Assembly: GCA_963756525.1 (NCBI GenBank)
Contig: CAVWNR010000001.1
Location: 1,302,001-1,366,000 of the forward strand
Origin: CAVWNR01 sp963756525
GTDB lineage: Bacteria > Actinomycetota > Actinomycetes > Mycobacteriales > Jatrophihabitantaceae
Length of the DNA stretch: 64,000 bases
Direction of reading: 5' to 3'
The translations under genes and the position numbers were made by a program. Shown here one piece after another: positions 54,380 through 63,621 of the stretch (the stretch's first letter is position 1; every line of letters begins with the position of its first letter). The notes under the pieces were generated by a model. It saw only the letters and a program-made list of their open reading frames with translations. It was not told the DNA's origin and did no database searches.

Positions 54380-55796
54380 GCAGCCTGGGCCGCGAGCGGC
54401 CGAGCGCACTGCCGGCGACGAGCTGACCCGGCTGTCCATCGCGGAGCTGGCGGCCAGGTTCACCGCTCGTGACCTCGACCCGGTCGAGGTCACCGAGGCC
54501 TACCTCGCCCGCGCGGCCCGACTGGAGTCCGCGCCGCGACGGTGGAGTCGCCGCGGGCGATGCTGCCGCGCAGCATCGGCGAGCCCGCGGTCGTGGGCAG
54601 GCCCGCGACGTCGTAGAGATCCTTGAGGCCGAGCGGGACGCCGTGCAATGGGCCGCGTCGGTGACCGCTCCCGATCTCCTCGGCGGCCTGGCGGGCCGCG
54701 GCGCGCGCGGTGTCCGGCGCGAGCGTGACGTAGGCGTTCAGCGTCGCTGCGTGCGGCGGGTGCCGTGCTGCTGGGAAAGCACAGCACACACGAGTTCGCC
54801 TGGGGCGGCACGACGAACAACGTCCACTTCGGACCCACCCACAACCCGCACGACCCCACCCGGATCCCCGGCGGATCATCGGGCGGCTCCGCTGCCTCGG
54901 TTATGGCAGGCACGTCGGCCGGCAGCTTCGGAACCGATACGTGCGGCAGCATCCGCATTCCGGCGGCCCTCTGCGGCTGCGTCGGCCTCAAGCCCACCTA
55001 CGGCCGGATCAGCCTGCACCGTGTCGTGCCGCTCGCTCCGTCGCTCGACCACGGCGGACCGTTGGCACGCACGGTGCGCGACGTCGCCCTCCTCTACGCT
55101 GCGGTCGCGGGCTTCGATCCAGCCGACGCGCGCACCCTGCCCCTGCCCGCGCTCGGCGTGCTCGCCACGCTCGATACCGCGGTGGCCGGCCTGCGCATCG
55201 GTCGGCTACGCGGGTGGTGCGAGGAAGTGCTGGATCCGCAGGTACGCGCGAGCCTCGACGCCGCCGCCGACGCCTTGCAGGACGCCGGCTGCGCCGTCCG
55301 TGACGTGACTCCTGCCCTCTCGCAGGCATCGACCCGCGAGGTGTTCACCGGCGTGTACGCCGAGGCAGTGCCGTACCACTGGGCCAGGTTCGGCCGCGGC
55401 GCGTCCGGTTACGGAGCCGAGTTGGCCACGCTGCTCGCCGACCCACCGCCCACACCCGAGGTCGCTGCAGCCGCCCGCGAGACGCTCGCCATCGAGATCG
55501 GCCACCTGCTGTCCGCGCTGCGCGAGGACGTCGATGTCCTGCTGTGCGCGACCACGGGCGCCCCGGCGCCGCCGATCGGCGTGGACCGCGTGCACGTAGA
55601 CGGCCACGAATCGCACGTCGAGGTGATGCTGACGCGGCTGACCTCGCTGTTCGACGTGGCGCGGCTGCCGGCGTTGTCAGTGCCCTTCGGCCTGAGCCGT
55701 GACGATCTACCGATCGGCATGCAGGTGGTGGGCCGGCACCTCGACGAACGGACCGTGCTGCGAGTCGGGCGAACGCTCGAACGCGCCTGCGTGTGA
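54363..55796 (+). pseudogene. Amidase gene interrupted by an internal inversion (about 54529-54746)
   Basis: The 5' part from GTG 54363 encodes a normal amidase start (LTRLSIAELAARFTARDLDPVEVTEAYLARAARLES). Then about 215 bases are in the opposite orientation: on the minus strand they encode LNAYVTLAPDTARAAARQAA, LHGVPLGLKDLYDVAGLPTT and GSIARGDSTVAA, the part with the catalytic lysine. From about 54747 the plus strand resumes (LRAAGAVLLGKHSTHEFAWGG), with RIPGGSSGGSAAS and GTDTCGSIRIPAA intact to the stop. Both flanks share one frame, and flipping the segment joins all three parts in frame into a protein of about 477 residues. As it stands the gene is broken. It overlaps livM, so it belonged to the importer operon. 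Confidence 0.85.
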
Positions 55797-55839
55797 ACAC
55801 CGATCAACCGACGCCGGGTTCCTGGCAGCGCCGCATCGC

Positions 55840-56307
55840 TCACCCGACGGCAGCCAGTTCGCGGGTATTGGGCGCGTCCAGCCGTTCACTTGTCATGTCC
55901 GCCGGCATGCCGCACTCGTCGACATCGACCGACGTCGGCGCGTACGTGCGGGACAGCTTGGTGAACGTCGAGACACCACGGGCCAGATCGTGGCCCACGG
56001 CGATCGCATCGAGCTCGTAGCTGACCCGGGCAACCTCGCCGACGGTGTACTCCCTGCTGTAGAAGCGCCCGGTCACGATCACCGGCTGACCCTTCTTCAG
56101 GCTCTGGTCCACATTCTGCGCGGTGGCACGCCAGCACGTGACCGTAGCGAAAAGCCGCTCGTTGTCGATCCACTTGCCCGTCTCGCGATCGACCCGCCGC
56201 GACGTCGATGCGATACGGAAGCTCGCGACCGGAATACCCGCCGCGGTGTTGCGCAACCTCGGGTCGTCGACGACGTTGCCGACGATGGTGATGTACGTGT
56301 CGTTCAT
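55840..56307 (-). CDS. ssb: Single-stranded DNA-binding protein (short paralogue lacking acidic tip)
   Basis: A 155-residue OB-fold protein from ATG 56307 (MNDTYITIVGNVVDDPRLRNT). GIPVASFRIASTSRRVDRETG and VTCWRATAQNVDQSLKKGQPVIVTGR are typical of actinobacterial SSB. The protein ends ERLDAPNTRELAAVG and lacks the acidic DDDIPF-like tip of housekeeping SsbA, so it is probably an SsbB-like paralogue, possibly competence-linked. Convergent with the amidase pseudogene. Confidence 0.88.
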   Translation of the reverse strand: MNDTYITIVGNVVDDPRLRNTAAGIPVASFRIASTSRRVDRETGKWIDNERLFATVTCWRATAQNVDQSLKKGQPVIVTGRFYSREYTVGEVARVSYELDAIAVGHDLARGVSTFTKLSRTYAPTSVDVDECGMPADMTSERLDAPNTRELAAVG

Positions 56308-56536
56308 GACCTGCTCCTGTCTCGATCCGGCTTCAGATCCGGTGCCCCCGCTTTGGGGACGTGACACCACTGAAGCGGAACCGGCCGTCCGGGGCGAGGC
56401 CGTTCTGCGATCTGTGGATATTCAGCGCGGCTGTGGGCAGCCCTTCCGGTTCTCGTCGGCGGTTCGTGGTAAACGGCCGCTGGTCGGCTCGGTGCCGCGG
56501 CTCGCGGTCTCCCGCCCGTAGACTCTTGTCGCCTCG

Positions 56537-56609
56537 GCCCCCGTAGCTCAGCGGACAGAGCAGGCGCCTTCTAAGCGCTTGGTCGCAGGTTCGAGTCCTG
56601 CCGGGGGCA
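56537..56609 (+). tRNA. tRNA-Arg (anticodon TCT)
   Basis: Complete cloverleaf: acceptor GCCCCCG/CGGGGGC, D-arm GCTCAGCGGACAGAGC, anticodon loop CTTCTAA with TCT, T-arm GTTCGAGTC. CCA not encoded. It marks the boundary between ssb and the pilus gene cluster. Confidence 0.95.
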
Positions 56610-56857
56610 CGCAAAGCATGGGCAACCGGCGCGGCCGGATTGCTCATTCTCGAAGCACACTATCGTCTATAGCTCGCGAGGATCGCGTTCAGGAGCTGCA
56701 GCATCGGCGTCGCCCGACGCGCCCAATGACTCGGCGTCCCGGCGCAGCACGGTGCCTGGCGCAGGCCGGGGATAACCGCACAATTACGAACCCGACGACG
56801 TACGACACCGGCCGCTCCTGATCCATGCTGCGCTTGTCGAGTCGCGGGGGTCAGGTG
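56610..56857. other. Spacer between tRNA-Arg and the tad cluster
   Basis: About 250 bases with nothing recognisable. It contains no copy of the tRNA 3' end that I could find, so no evidence of tRNA-targeted integration on this side. Confidence 0.4.
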
Positions 56858-57481
56858 TCACATCATCAGCGCGGCGAGCGCGCCGAGCAGCATCGCAGGA
56901 CCGTACGGGATGGGTGTGTGCCGATTCGCGCGCCGCGTGGCGATTAGCGTCGCGCCAGCGACGCCGGCGAGGGCGAGTGCTAGGACGGTGGCGGTGAGCA
57001 CGGTGTGCAGGCTGCGGTAGCCGAGGATCAGGCCGAGTAGGCCGCCCGCCTTGATGTCGCCGGGACCGAGGCCGCCATGGGAGAGCAGCGCGATGGCCAG
57101 GTAGAAGGCGAGCAGGGCCAGCAGGCCGATGCTGGCGCGGACAGCGGCACGCGCGCTGGGGTCCATGCCGCCCGCGATGGCGAGCAGGACGAGCGCGACG
57201 GGGTAGCTGCCGAGGGTGAGCAGGTTGGGCAGTCGCAGCTCGCCAAGGTCGGCCGCGACCAGTGGCGGCGTGATCGCGGCGAGCCAGCAGTCGGCGAACA
57301 GCACCGGATGCGGGCCGACCCGCCAGGTCAGGATCGTGCACAGCCCGGCCCCGCTGAGCGCCACGGCGACCGACAGCCACCGGCCGGACTCGCGGCCGCC
57401 TGCGCGGACCAGGCGGTGAAGCGCGGTCGCGGTCGCGGCGCCGCAGCCAGCGGCGAGCAGGATCAGGGCGAGCGAGGTCAT
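56858..57481 (-). CDS. Prepilin peptidase (A24 family)
   Basis: A 207-residue polytopic aspartic peptidase that cleaves the leader of type IV/Flp prepilins. The second catalytic aspartate lies in SHGGLGPGDIKAGGLLGL near residue 145; the first is in FADCWLAAITPPL-ADLGELRLPN near residue 78. ATG overlaps the end of the upstream LysM/BTAD gene (ATGA). Serves the Flp-like pilin encoded at 61642. Confidence 0.88.
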   Translation of the reverse strand: MTSLALILLAAGCGAATATALHRLVRAGGRESGRWLSVAVALSGAGLCTILTWRVGPHPVLFADCWLAAITPPLVAADLGELRLPNLLTLGSYPVALVLLAIAGGMDPSARAAVRASIGLLALLAFYLAIALLSHGGLGPGDIKAGGLLGLILGYRSLHTVLTATVLALALAGVAGATLIATRRANRHTPIPYGPAMLLGALAALMM

Positions 57482-60307
57482 GGCGTCGCGGCGCGGGTGC
57501 CGGCCGCGCGCCGCAGGCCTTCCGGTGGCCGAACGGGACCGGCCTCGGGGCTTGATGCACCCGCCGAGGCGGGTCGGCGCAGCCGGTCGGCGAGAGCGAT
57601 GGTGTGCAGGTCGGGGATTTCGTCGAGTTCGGTGAGCCGGGTGGTGAGCATGGCGAGGGTGCGCCCGATCGCGTCGGTGCGGCCGAGGCGGTGCTGGATG
57701 AGCATGATCTGCCGGTAGAGCGGCTCGTTATAGGGGTCGAAGCCGCGGGCGAGTTCGAGCAGTTCCAGGCTGCGCCCTGGGTCGGTGTCGCGGACGCGGG
57801 CGGCGAGTCGGGTGGCGGCGTCGAGCGCGTCGCGGCGGGCGGCCTCGCGGGGCAGCTCGAGCCATTCCGCGGACAGGCCGTCGGCGAGCTGGCCGTGGTA
57901 GGCGGCGACGATCTGCTGGTCGAGGCGGGCGTGGTCGGCGTCGGTGGCCGCGACTCGACGCGCGTCGACCAGCACGGGTCAAGTGCCAGTAGTCCACGTC
58001 GATCGCCGCCGGGTCGAGCGCGTGCCGGTCCCCGGAGCTCGCGATGACGGTGAGGGCGGTGCCTTCAGTGGTGGTGGCGAGGGCGCGGCGGAGCCGGGCG
58101 AGGGCGGTGTGGAGCGTGTTGTGCGGCCGCTGCGGGGAGGTGTTCGGCCAGAGGGTGTCGGCGAGCCGGTCGCGGCTGATGCCGTCCGGGTGCAGCGCGA
58201 GCAGGACGAGCAGGTCGCGCTGGCGGGGGCTGAGCCGGCCGGTGACCTCGATGTCCGCGCCGTCGGTGTTGATCCACGTCAGTCGGAGCGGCCCGAACAG
58301 GCGCAGCCGCAGCGGGGCGTCGGCGGCGGGCTGGTCCAGCGCGGCGGGCGGCTCGTCGGGAGCGCTGTCGTCGGGATGTCGCCGAGCTGCGGCCGGGGTG
58401 TCGTCGCCGCGCGCCGGTTCACGGCCTCGGGGTGATCGTGGCGGCAGCGGGGACAGAGCGTGGTGGCTGGCGGTTCGCGTGGCAGCCGGCGGGTGCGACT
58501 CTCGGCGGATTCCGCCGGGGCCGTTCCGGTTTCGGACGCTCGGGGCCTTCGCGCGGTGTGGCGTCGTGCAGCAGGCAAAGCAGGTGTCGGGCGTCGGCGG
58601 CGGGCAGCGTCGGCAGCCGGGTGCCGCGCAGGGTCTCGGCGGGGCCTGGGTTGGTGGCGGACACCGTCCCGTCGGCGTCGACGTAGACGCTGCCGCCGGC
58701 GCGCCACTGGCCGAGCAGGACGGCGGTGATGCCGAGGTCGGCACCGTTGTCCAGCACGGCTTGCAACCGCGCGGGCTGCTCGGGCGCCCGGGCGACGAGC
58801 GTGAGTGGGCCGGCGCCGCCGCTCGCGTCGCCCGTCGCACCCTTGTCGCCGGCGAGGCGGCCGCGCGGCGGACGAGTTCGGTGTCGAGCTCGTCGAGCGC
58901 GGCGTCCAGGGTGTCCGGGACGCGCAGCCAGTCCGGCGCGGCTTCGGTGGCGTCGCCGAACAGGGCGAGATGGTCGGTGTGGGGAATGAGCACACGGCCG
59001 GGACGCGCCTGGGTGGCAGCGGACGGGTCGGTGAGCCGGTCGAGCAGGAGCGCTCGGGCGGCGCCGGCGGCGCCGGGTCCGACCAGGCCGAGCCCGTGCA
59101 GCGCCGCCAGGTCGACCACCGCAACTGCCGTCGCCTGCGGTCCTTTGGGGTCGCGGACTGGCGGGTTCTCGGTGGTGGCGGGCGTCGTCTGGTCGGTGAG
59201 CTGCAGGTGGGCCAGATGCAGGCTGCGCACGATCGGGGCCACCGGCAGGTCGTCGCGTCGACCGCTGCCGGGCTGGTACCAGCGGCGGCGGCGGCGGGCG
59301 AGCAGCAGCGCGGCGCTGACCGCGGCGGCCAGCCCGCTGGTCACGAGCACGCCGTCGCCGAGGTCGATCCCGCCGGGCCCGCTCGCGCGGCTGGTCGCGG
59401 GCGCTGCGGGCGCTGCGCTGGCCGGCGCCGGAGTGGACGGCCTGAGAGGGACCGGCGCCGAGCTGACCGGCTCAGAGGCCGGCGGCCCGGCCGGCGTCGC
59501 CGACGGCCGTGTCGGGACAGCGGGCGCGCTGCCGGGCGGTGCCGGCGCCGGCGAGCGGGATGGGTGCCTCGCCGCGGGCGGCGCGATCGGCGGGGCGGGA
59601 AGGGCGAGGATCCAGCCGGGCTGGATGAGGTTCGGGTCGCGCAGCGCGCCGTCATCGGGTTGCGGTCGGCCGGCGTTGAGTCGATAGATCTCCGGCCAGC
59701 GGGCGCCGTCGCCGAGGGTGCGGGCGGCGATGCGCCACAGGCTGTCATGGATGCCATCGTGCGGCGGCCGCACGGTCACGGTCCGCGCCAGCGGCTGGGC
59801 TGGCTGGACAGCGGTTGGGTTCGGCTGCACGACGGCCGCCGGTGGGCTGGTCGCGGCCGGACCGGGCGGGGTGGGGAGCGCGATCGCACGTGGGGTGGGT
59901 CGGGTGGCGAGCAGCCCGGTGACGAGCGCGCTGACGAGGGCGGCGGCGAGCAGCCGCAGCGGCGCGTGACCTCCGCTGGCGGGTGCGGGTTGTCGCGGGC
60001 TGCGGATCGCGGTGCGGGCGGCGGCGGCGACGTCGCGGGCGAAGACCGCCCAGGTGAGCCAGCACAGCACGGCGAGGGTGTCGAGCAGTGTCCGGTCGGT
60101 GAGCGGGCCGCGCAGCGTCGCCCGCCAGTCGGCGGTGGGCCAGTGGCGGGGTAGCGGCCAGCCGATCCAGTGCCACAGCCCGTACGGCACCCCGGCCAGC
60201 AGGGCGACGAGCACGACGAACGCGAGCCCGGCGGTGAGCAGCCGGGCGAGCGTATCGGCCGTTCCGCGGGCGCGGTTGGTGGGTACCGCAGGGTCGGGGC
60301 TGGGCAT
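57478..60307 (-). pseudogene. LysM + OmpR-type HTH + BTAD protein of the tad cluster, broken by three frameshifts
   Basis: From ATG 60307 the gene encodes three transmembrane segments, a LysM-like domain (DSLWRIAARTLGDGARWPEIYRLN), a Pro-rich part, another helix (VLVTSGLAAAVSAALLL) and a domain ending ALDELDTELVRRAA. Near 58860 the coding signal moves to another frame (AGDKGATGDASGGAGPLTLVARAPEQPARLQAVLDNGADL, shown in part), returns by about 58400 for the winged helix (LRLRLFGPLRLTW, SPRQRDLLVLLAL), and near 57980 shifts to a third frame for the bacterial transcriptional activator domain (VDARRVAATDADHARLD ... LLELARGFDPYNEPLYRQIM). The third frame ends exactly on the peptidase ATG, so all three belonged to one gene. 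Such regulators with LysM and BTAD domains are typical of actinobacterial tad loci. Confidence 0.75.
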
Positions 60308-60321
60308 GATCGGTCGCCGGG

Positions 60322-60762
60322 TCAGGGTTGGGGTGCGGTGATGCCGCGTTCGGGAACTGCGTGGGCGGTGCCGGTGACAGTGAGCGTGTCGATGCCGATC
60401 AGGTCGAGCAGCTGGGTGTGCTGCACGGCGGTGACCGTGACGCTCACCGTGTTCCCGGCCACGGCGACGCTGCCGGTGGCGTGCTCGGCGGCGAGGAAGC
60501 TCGCCGCCGCGGCCCGGGCGGCAGCCGGTTGCAGCCGCAGCGTGCCGGTGCTGCGGTAGGCGAGCAGGTCGATCTGCTGCGCGCCGGCGCGGGCGGCCTG
60601 CTCGGCGGTGTTGATCGCCTGCACCTTGGCGGCCAGCGCTTCCCCGCCGTCGAGGGCGAGCCCGGCCAGGGCGAGCAGGCCGAGCAGCATGCCGATCAGG
60701 AACGCGGTCACCATGCCCCGCTCGCCGCCCAGCAGCCCCCGTGTGCGCGCTGCGGGTCTCAT
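60322..60762 (-). CDS. Pilus assembly protein TadG-like (Tad N-terminal domain)
   Basis: A 146-residue protein. The N-terminal GGERGMVTAFLIGMLLGLLALAGLALDGGEAL is the putative Flp pilus-assembly domain with one transmembrane helix; the rest is predicted extracytoplasmic. The start overlaps the previous stop (ATGA). Minor pilin or assembly role inferred from family and operon. Confidence 0.8.
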   Translation of the reverse strand: MRPAARTRGLLGGERGMVTAFLIGMLLGLLALAGLALDGGEALAAKVQAINTAEQAARAGAQQIDLLAYRSTGTLRLQPAAARAAAASFLAAEHATGSVAVAGNTVSVTVTAVQHTQLLDLIGIDTLTVTGTAHAVPERGITAPQP

Positions 60763-61235
60763 GGGGTGCCGCCGATGGTGGTGGTGCCGCGCCAGGTGTC
60801 GATCGGGGAGGCGGCGGTGGCGGTGAGGTCCCGGCCGGCGCCGACCGGCAGCGGGTCGGCGCCGGTGAGGTCGACGCGGCAGGTGATGGTGACGGTGACG
60901 ACGCCGCCCGGGCGGAAGTCTGCGGTGTCGGTGGCGATCGCGGGGTGCGGGCAGGCGAGCCCGGCCTGGGCCAGCGCCTGCTCGCCGGTGCTGGTGGCGG
61001 CGGACGCGGCGGCGGCCGGGGAGCGGGTCAGGCTGGCCGCGCGGGCGGCCTGCCCGGCGGCATCTTCCATGCGGAGCCGGGCGTCCACGCCGCGGTGGGT
61101 GAACACCCCCACGAACACGAGCAGCAGCACCAGCAGCGGGGTGGCCAGGGTGATCTCCACCGCGGCCGATCCGCGCTCCCCGCCCAGCCGGCGCCGGAGC
61201 GAGCCGGTGCGAGCGGCGTTCGGTGCTTTGCTCAT
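60759..61235 (-). CDS. TadE-like pseudopilin
   Basis: A 158-residue protein from ATG 61235 with the TadE motif GGERGSAAVEITLATPLLVLLLVFVGVF at residues 18-45 (given in part), in which Gly-Ser...Glu mimics a prepilin cleavage site, followed by an extracytoplasmic domain with two cysteines. Overlaps both neighbours by ATGA. Confidence 0.82.
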   Translation of the reverse strand: MSKAPNAARTGSLRRRLGGERGSAAVEITLATPLLVLLLVFVGVFTHRGVDARLRMEDAAGQAARAASLTRSPAAAASAATSTGEQALAQAGLACPHPAIATDTADFRPGGVVTVTITCRVDLTGADPLPVGAGRDLTATAASPIDTWRGTTTIGGTP

Positions 61236-61645
61236 GGGGTGGTGAACACCTCGGTGACGCCGGCCGCCTGCGCGTGCACCGGCAGCCGGAGGAAGGGGAT
61301 GATCTGCTCTGCGGTCCCGGTGACGCTCACCGTGACCGTGCGTGGCCCGCGGACCACGTTCACGCGGGCGTCGACCAGTGGGCCGGTGTCGAGCTGGGCG
61401 AGGACCTGCCCGGTGCGCTGCTGCCCTGCCGCGGCGGTGCCGCCGAGGAGCCGGGCGGCGTCCAGGCCCTGCGCGGCGGCGGCTTGGGCGACGTGCGCGG
61501 CCAGCGACCAGATCGCGAACTGCACGATGGCCAGCAGCAGGAACAGCAGCACCGGGGTGGCGATCACCACCTGGGCGACCACCGCGCCGCGCTCCCGGCG
61601 CCGACCCGGCCCGCCACGCATCGTGCGGTGACGTGCGGCGGTCAC
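61232..61645 (-). CDS. TadE-like pseudopilin
   Basis: A 137-residue protein from GTG 61645 overlapping the pilin stop (GTGA). The helix RERGAVVAQVVIATPVLLFLLLAIVQFAIWS carries a TadE-like start in which the usual glutamate of the processing motif is replaced by glutamine (VVAQ), which is unusual. Extracytoplasmic C-terminal part ends VTEVFTTP. Confidence 0.78.
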   Translation of the reverse strand: MTAARHRTMRGGPGRRRERGAVVAQVVIATPVLLFLLLAIVQFAIWSLAAHVAQAAAAQGLDAARLLGGTAAAGQQRTGQVLAQLDTGPLVDARVNVVRGPRTVTVSVTGTAEQIIPFLRLPVHAQAAGVTEVFTTP

Positions 61646-61830
61646 AGGTTGATGCCGTTGGCCTTGTTGACGACCTTGTTGTAAATGATGTCGCCGACCA
61701 CCAGCAGCGCCAGCGCGGCCAGGATCGCGGTGACCACCACGGTCTCGGTGGTGTAGCCGGCGTCGCCGCGGCGCAGCGCGGCCAGGTTGCCGCGCAGCTG
61801 TGTCCACAACAGGGCCAGATAGGTGAGCAT
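61642..61830 (-). CDS. Flp-type pilin
   Basis: A 62-residue prepilin from ATG 61830. RRGDAGYTTETVVVTAILAAL contains a likely peptidase site after the glycine, with glutamate at +4, and one hydrophobic helix. It has its own strong AGGGAGG ribosome binding site in a 35-base spacer, unlike the overlapping genes around it, as expected for the abundant structural subunit. Confidence 0.82.
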   Translation of the reverse strand: MLTYLALLWTQLRGNLAALRRGDAGYTTETVVVTAILAALALLVVGDIIYNKVVNKANGINL

Positions 61831-61865
61831 CGTTCGGGCACCTCCCTTTGGGTGCGGGCCTCTGG

Positions 61866-62735
61866 TTAGAGGCCGGTGAGGATCTGGTGCAGAGCCGGGT
61901 AGCCCACAAAGATCAGGAAGCCGAGGAACAGGCACAGCCAGGGCAGGCTCATCCGTTCGGTGGCCGCGCGGGCTTGGCCTTCGGTGTCGGTGAGCAGGTG
62001 GGCGCGCAGGCTGTCCGCCTTGGCGGCCAGGCTGGCCCGGATCTTGGCGCCCTCGGCGCCGGCCAGGGCGAGCGAGCCGGCCAGTTCGGCGAGGTCGGGG
62101 ATGCCTAGCCGCCCGCCGAGGTCGCGCAGCGCCTGCCAGGGCGGGGTGCGGGTGAGCCGGGCGGTGGCGAGGGTCCGCCGGAGCCGGTCCAGCGCCGGGC
62201 CGTGCCCGACGGCGGCGGCGTCGGTGAGCGCGCCGTCGACCCCGGCGCCGCCGGCGAGGGAGACCACGACCAGGTCGAGGTAGCTCGACAGCGCATGCCG
62301 GAACCCGGCCCGGCCGCGGGTCGCCTCGCCGCGAGCCCGTAGGTCCGGGGCCAGGAAGCCGACCCCGGCACCGGCGAGGGCGACCAGCGCGGGTACGGTC
62401 GGGGCGGGGTGGGCGCCGAGCAGGGCGAGCAGCGCCGCGCCGACAGGCGGGGCCAGCAGACCTGCCAGGGCGCCGATCATTTTGCCGGCCAGGTGCGCGT
62501 CGACACTCCGGTCGAGCAGCGCGAGGTCTCGGCGCAGCGCCGCAGTGGGCAGGCCCAGCGCGCGCAGCGGCCGGGCCAGCCGGGCCTGCCAACCCGTCCC
62601 GTCCGATTCGTGGGAGTGGATGTCGGTGAGGCGCCCCAGCGCGCGGTGCAGCGGCGGGCGGGCCGGGGTCGCCCACACGGACAGCGCCCACAGCCCGACC
62701 CCGGCGCCGGCCCCGAGCAGCAACGCGGTAATCAC
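61866..62735 (-). CDS. tadC: Type II secretion system F family protein, TadC
   Basis: A 289-residue inner-membrane platform protein from GTG 62735 overlapping the tadB stop (GTGA). T2SSF domain at about residues 120-260 (SSYLDLVVVSLAGGAGVDGAL, LAELAGSLALAGAEGAKI) with transmembrane helices at 2-20, 85-125 and 265-285. Confidence 0.85.
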   Translation of the reverse strand: MITALLLGAGAGVGLWALSVWATPARPPLHRALGRLTDIHSHESDGTGWQARLARPLRALGLPTAALRRDLALLDRSVDAHLAGKMIGALAGLLAPPVGAALLALLGAHPAPTVPALVALAGAGVGFLAPDLRARGEATRGRAGFRHALSSYLDLVVVSLAGGAGVDGALTDAAAVGHGPALDRLRRTLATARLTRTPPWQALRDLGGRLGIPDLAELAGSLALAGAEGAKIRASLAAKADSLRAHLLTDTEGQARAATERMSLPWLCLFLGFLIFVGYPALHQILTGL

Positions 62736-63621
62736 GCCCGCCGCCCGGCAGTCAGGACGGGCCCGGCTGTGGCCTCCGGGCTGGCGGCCGCCCCGGCGGT
62801 GAGCACCCGGGCCGGCTCGTCGAGACGGGCCACCCGGGCCAGCCAGGCGAACCCGGCCACGAACAGTCCCCCGACGATCAGCAGCACCAGCTGCCCAGCC
62901 GCCGTGTCGAACGCGGCGAGGTAGCGGCGGTCCAGCAGCGCCAACCCGGCCGCGAACACCAGCGCGGTGGCCACCGTGATCCGCACCGCGGTACGGGCCT
63001 GTGCGCGGCCGGCGGCGATGCGCAGCCGCAGCGCGGCGTGCTCGCGCGCCGCCGCGGCGAGGGTGCCGAGCAGCTCGGTCAAGTGTCGGGCGCGCTGCTC
63101 GGCGGCCAGCAGCAGCGCGGCGAGCACCAGGTCCGCAGTCGGATCGGCCAACTCCTCGGCCAGGTCGCGCAGCACCGCGGCGAGCCGCCGGCCATCGCGC
63201 AGCTGCTCGGCCGCCGCGGTCAGCTCGGCTCGGATCGCGGCCGGCGCGATCGGCGCGGTGGCGATGATCGCCTGCTCCAGCCCGGTGGCCGCGGCCAGCG
63301 TGTCGCGCAGCATCTCCGACCAGCCGGCGATCGCCTCCAGCCGGGCCACTCGGGCCGCCGTGATCCGGTCCGGGCCAAGCAGCCGAGGCAGACTCCACGC
63401 GGCCAGCCCGGCCAGCACCGCGCCGACCGGCCAGCGGGTCAGCGCGCCGGCTAGCACCGCCACCACCACCGCAATCGCGGCCCGGCCAAACGTGCGCCGG
63501 TCCGGCGGTCGCCCGGTGCTCGCGGACGGCGGGCCGGCCGGTCGGCGCGCCGCCAGCCGCCCGCGAGTAGCGCCAGCCCGGCGCCGAGGCCGGTGCCGAG
63601 CAGCGCGGCCAGCGCGGTCAC
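62732..63621 (-). CDS. tadB: Type II secretion system F family protein, TadB, with an apparent frameshift
   Basis: The start GTG 63621 overlaps the tadA stop (GTGA) and opens with a helix (VTALAALLGTGLGAGLALLAGG), but this frame ends within about 57 codons. The rest of the protein (GRPPDRRTFGRAAIAVVVAV, then LEAIAGWSEMLRDTLAAATGLEQAI and AAREHAALRLRIAAGRAQA) is in the next frame, entered somewhere near 63550-63570, and runs to the tadC overlap. A single base change in a GC-rich run would explain it. It is a real frameshift or a sequencing error; if translation starts at one of the internal GTGs near 63469 the product is 245 residues. Confidence 0.75.

Noticed and set aside
54490..54997. Separate small genes on the minus strand inside the amidase region
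   Set aside because: Their recognisable part is exactly the missing middle of the amidase; the rest is non-conserved, so inversion explains them better.
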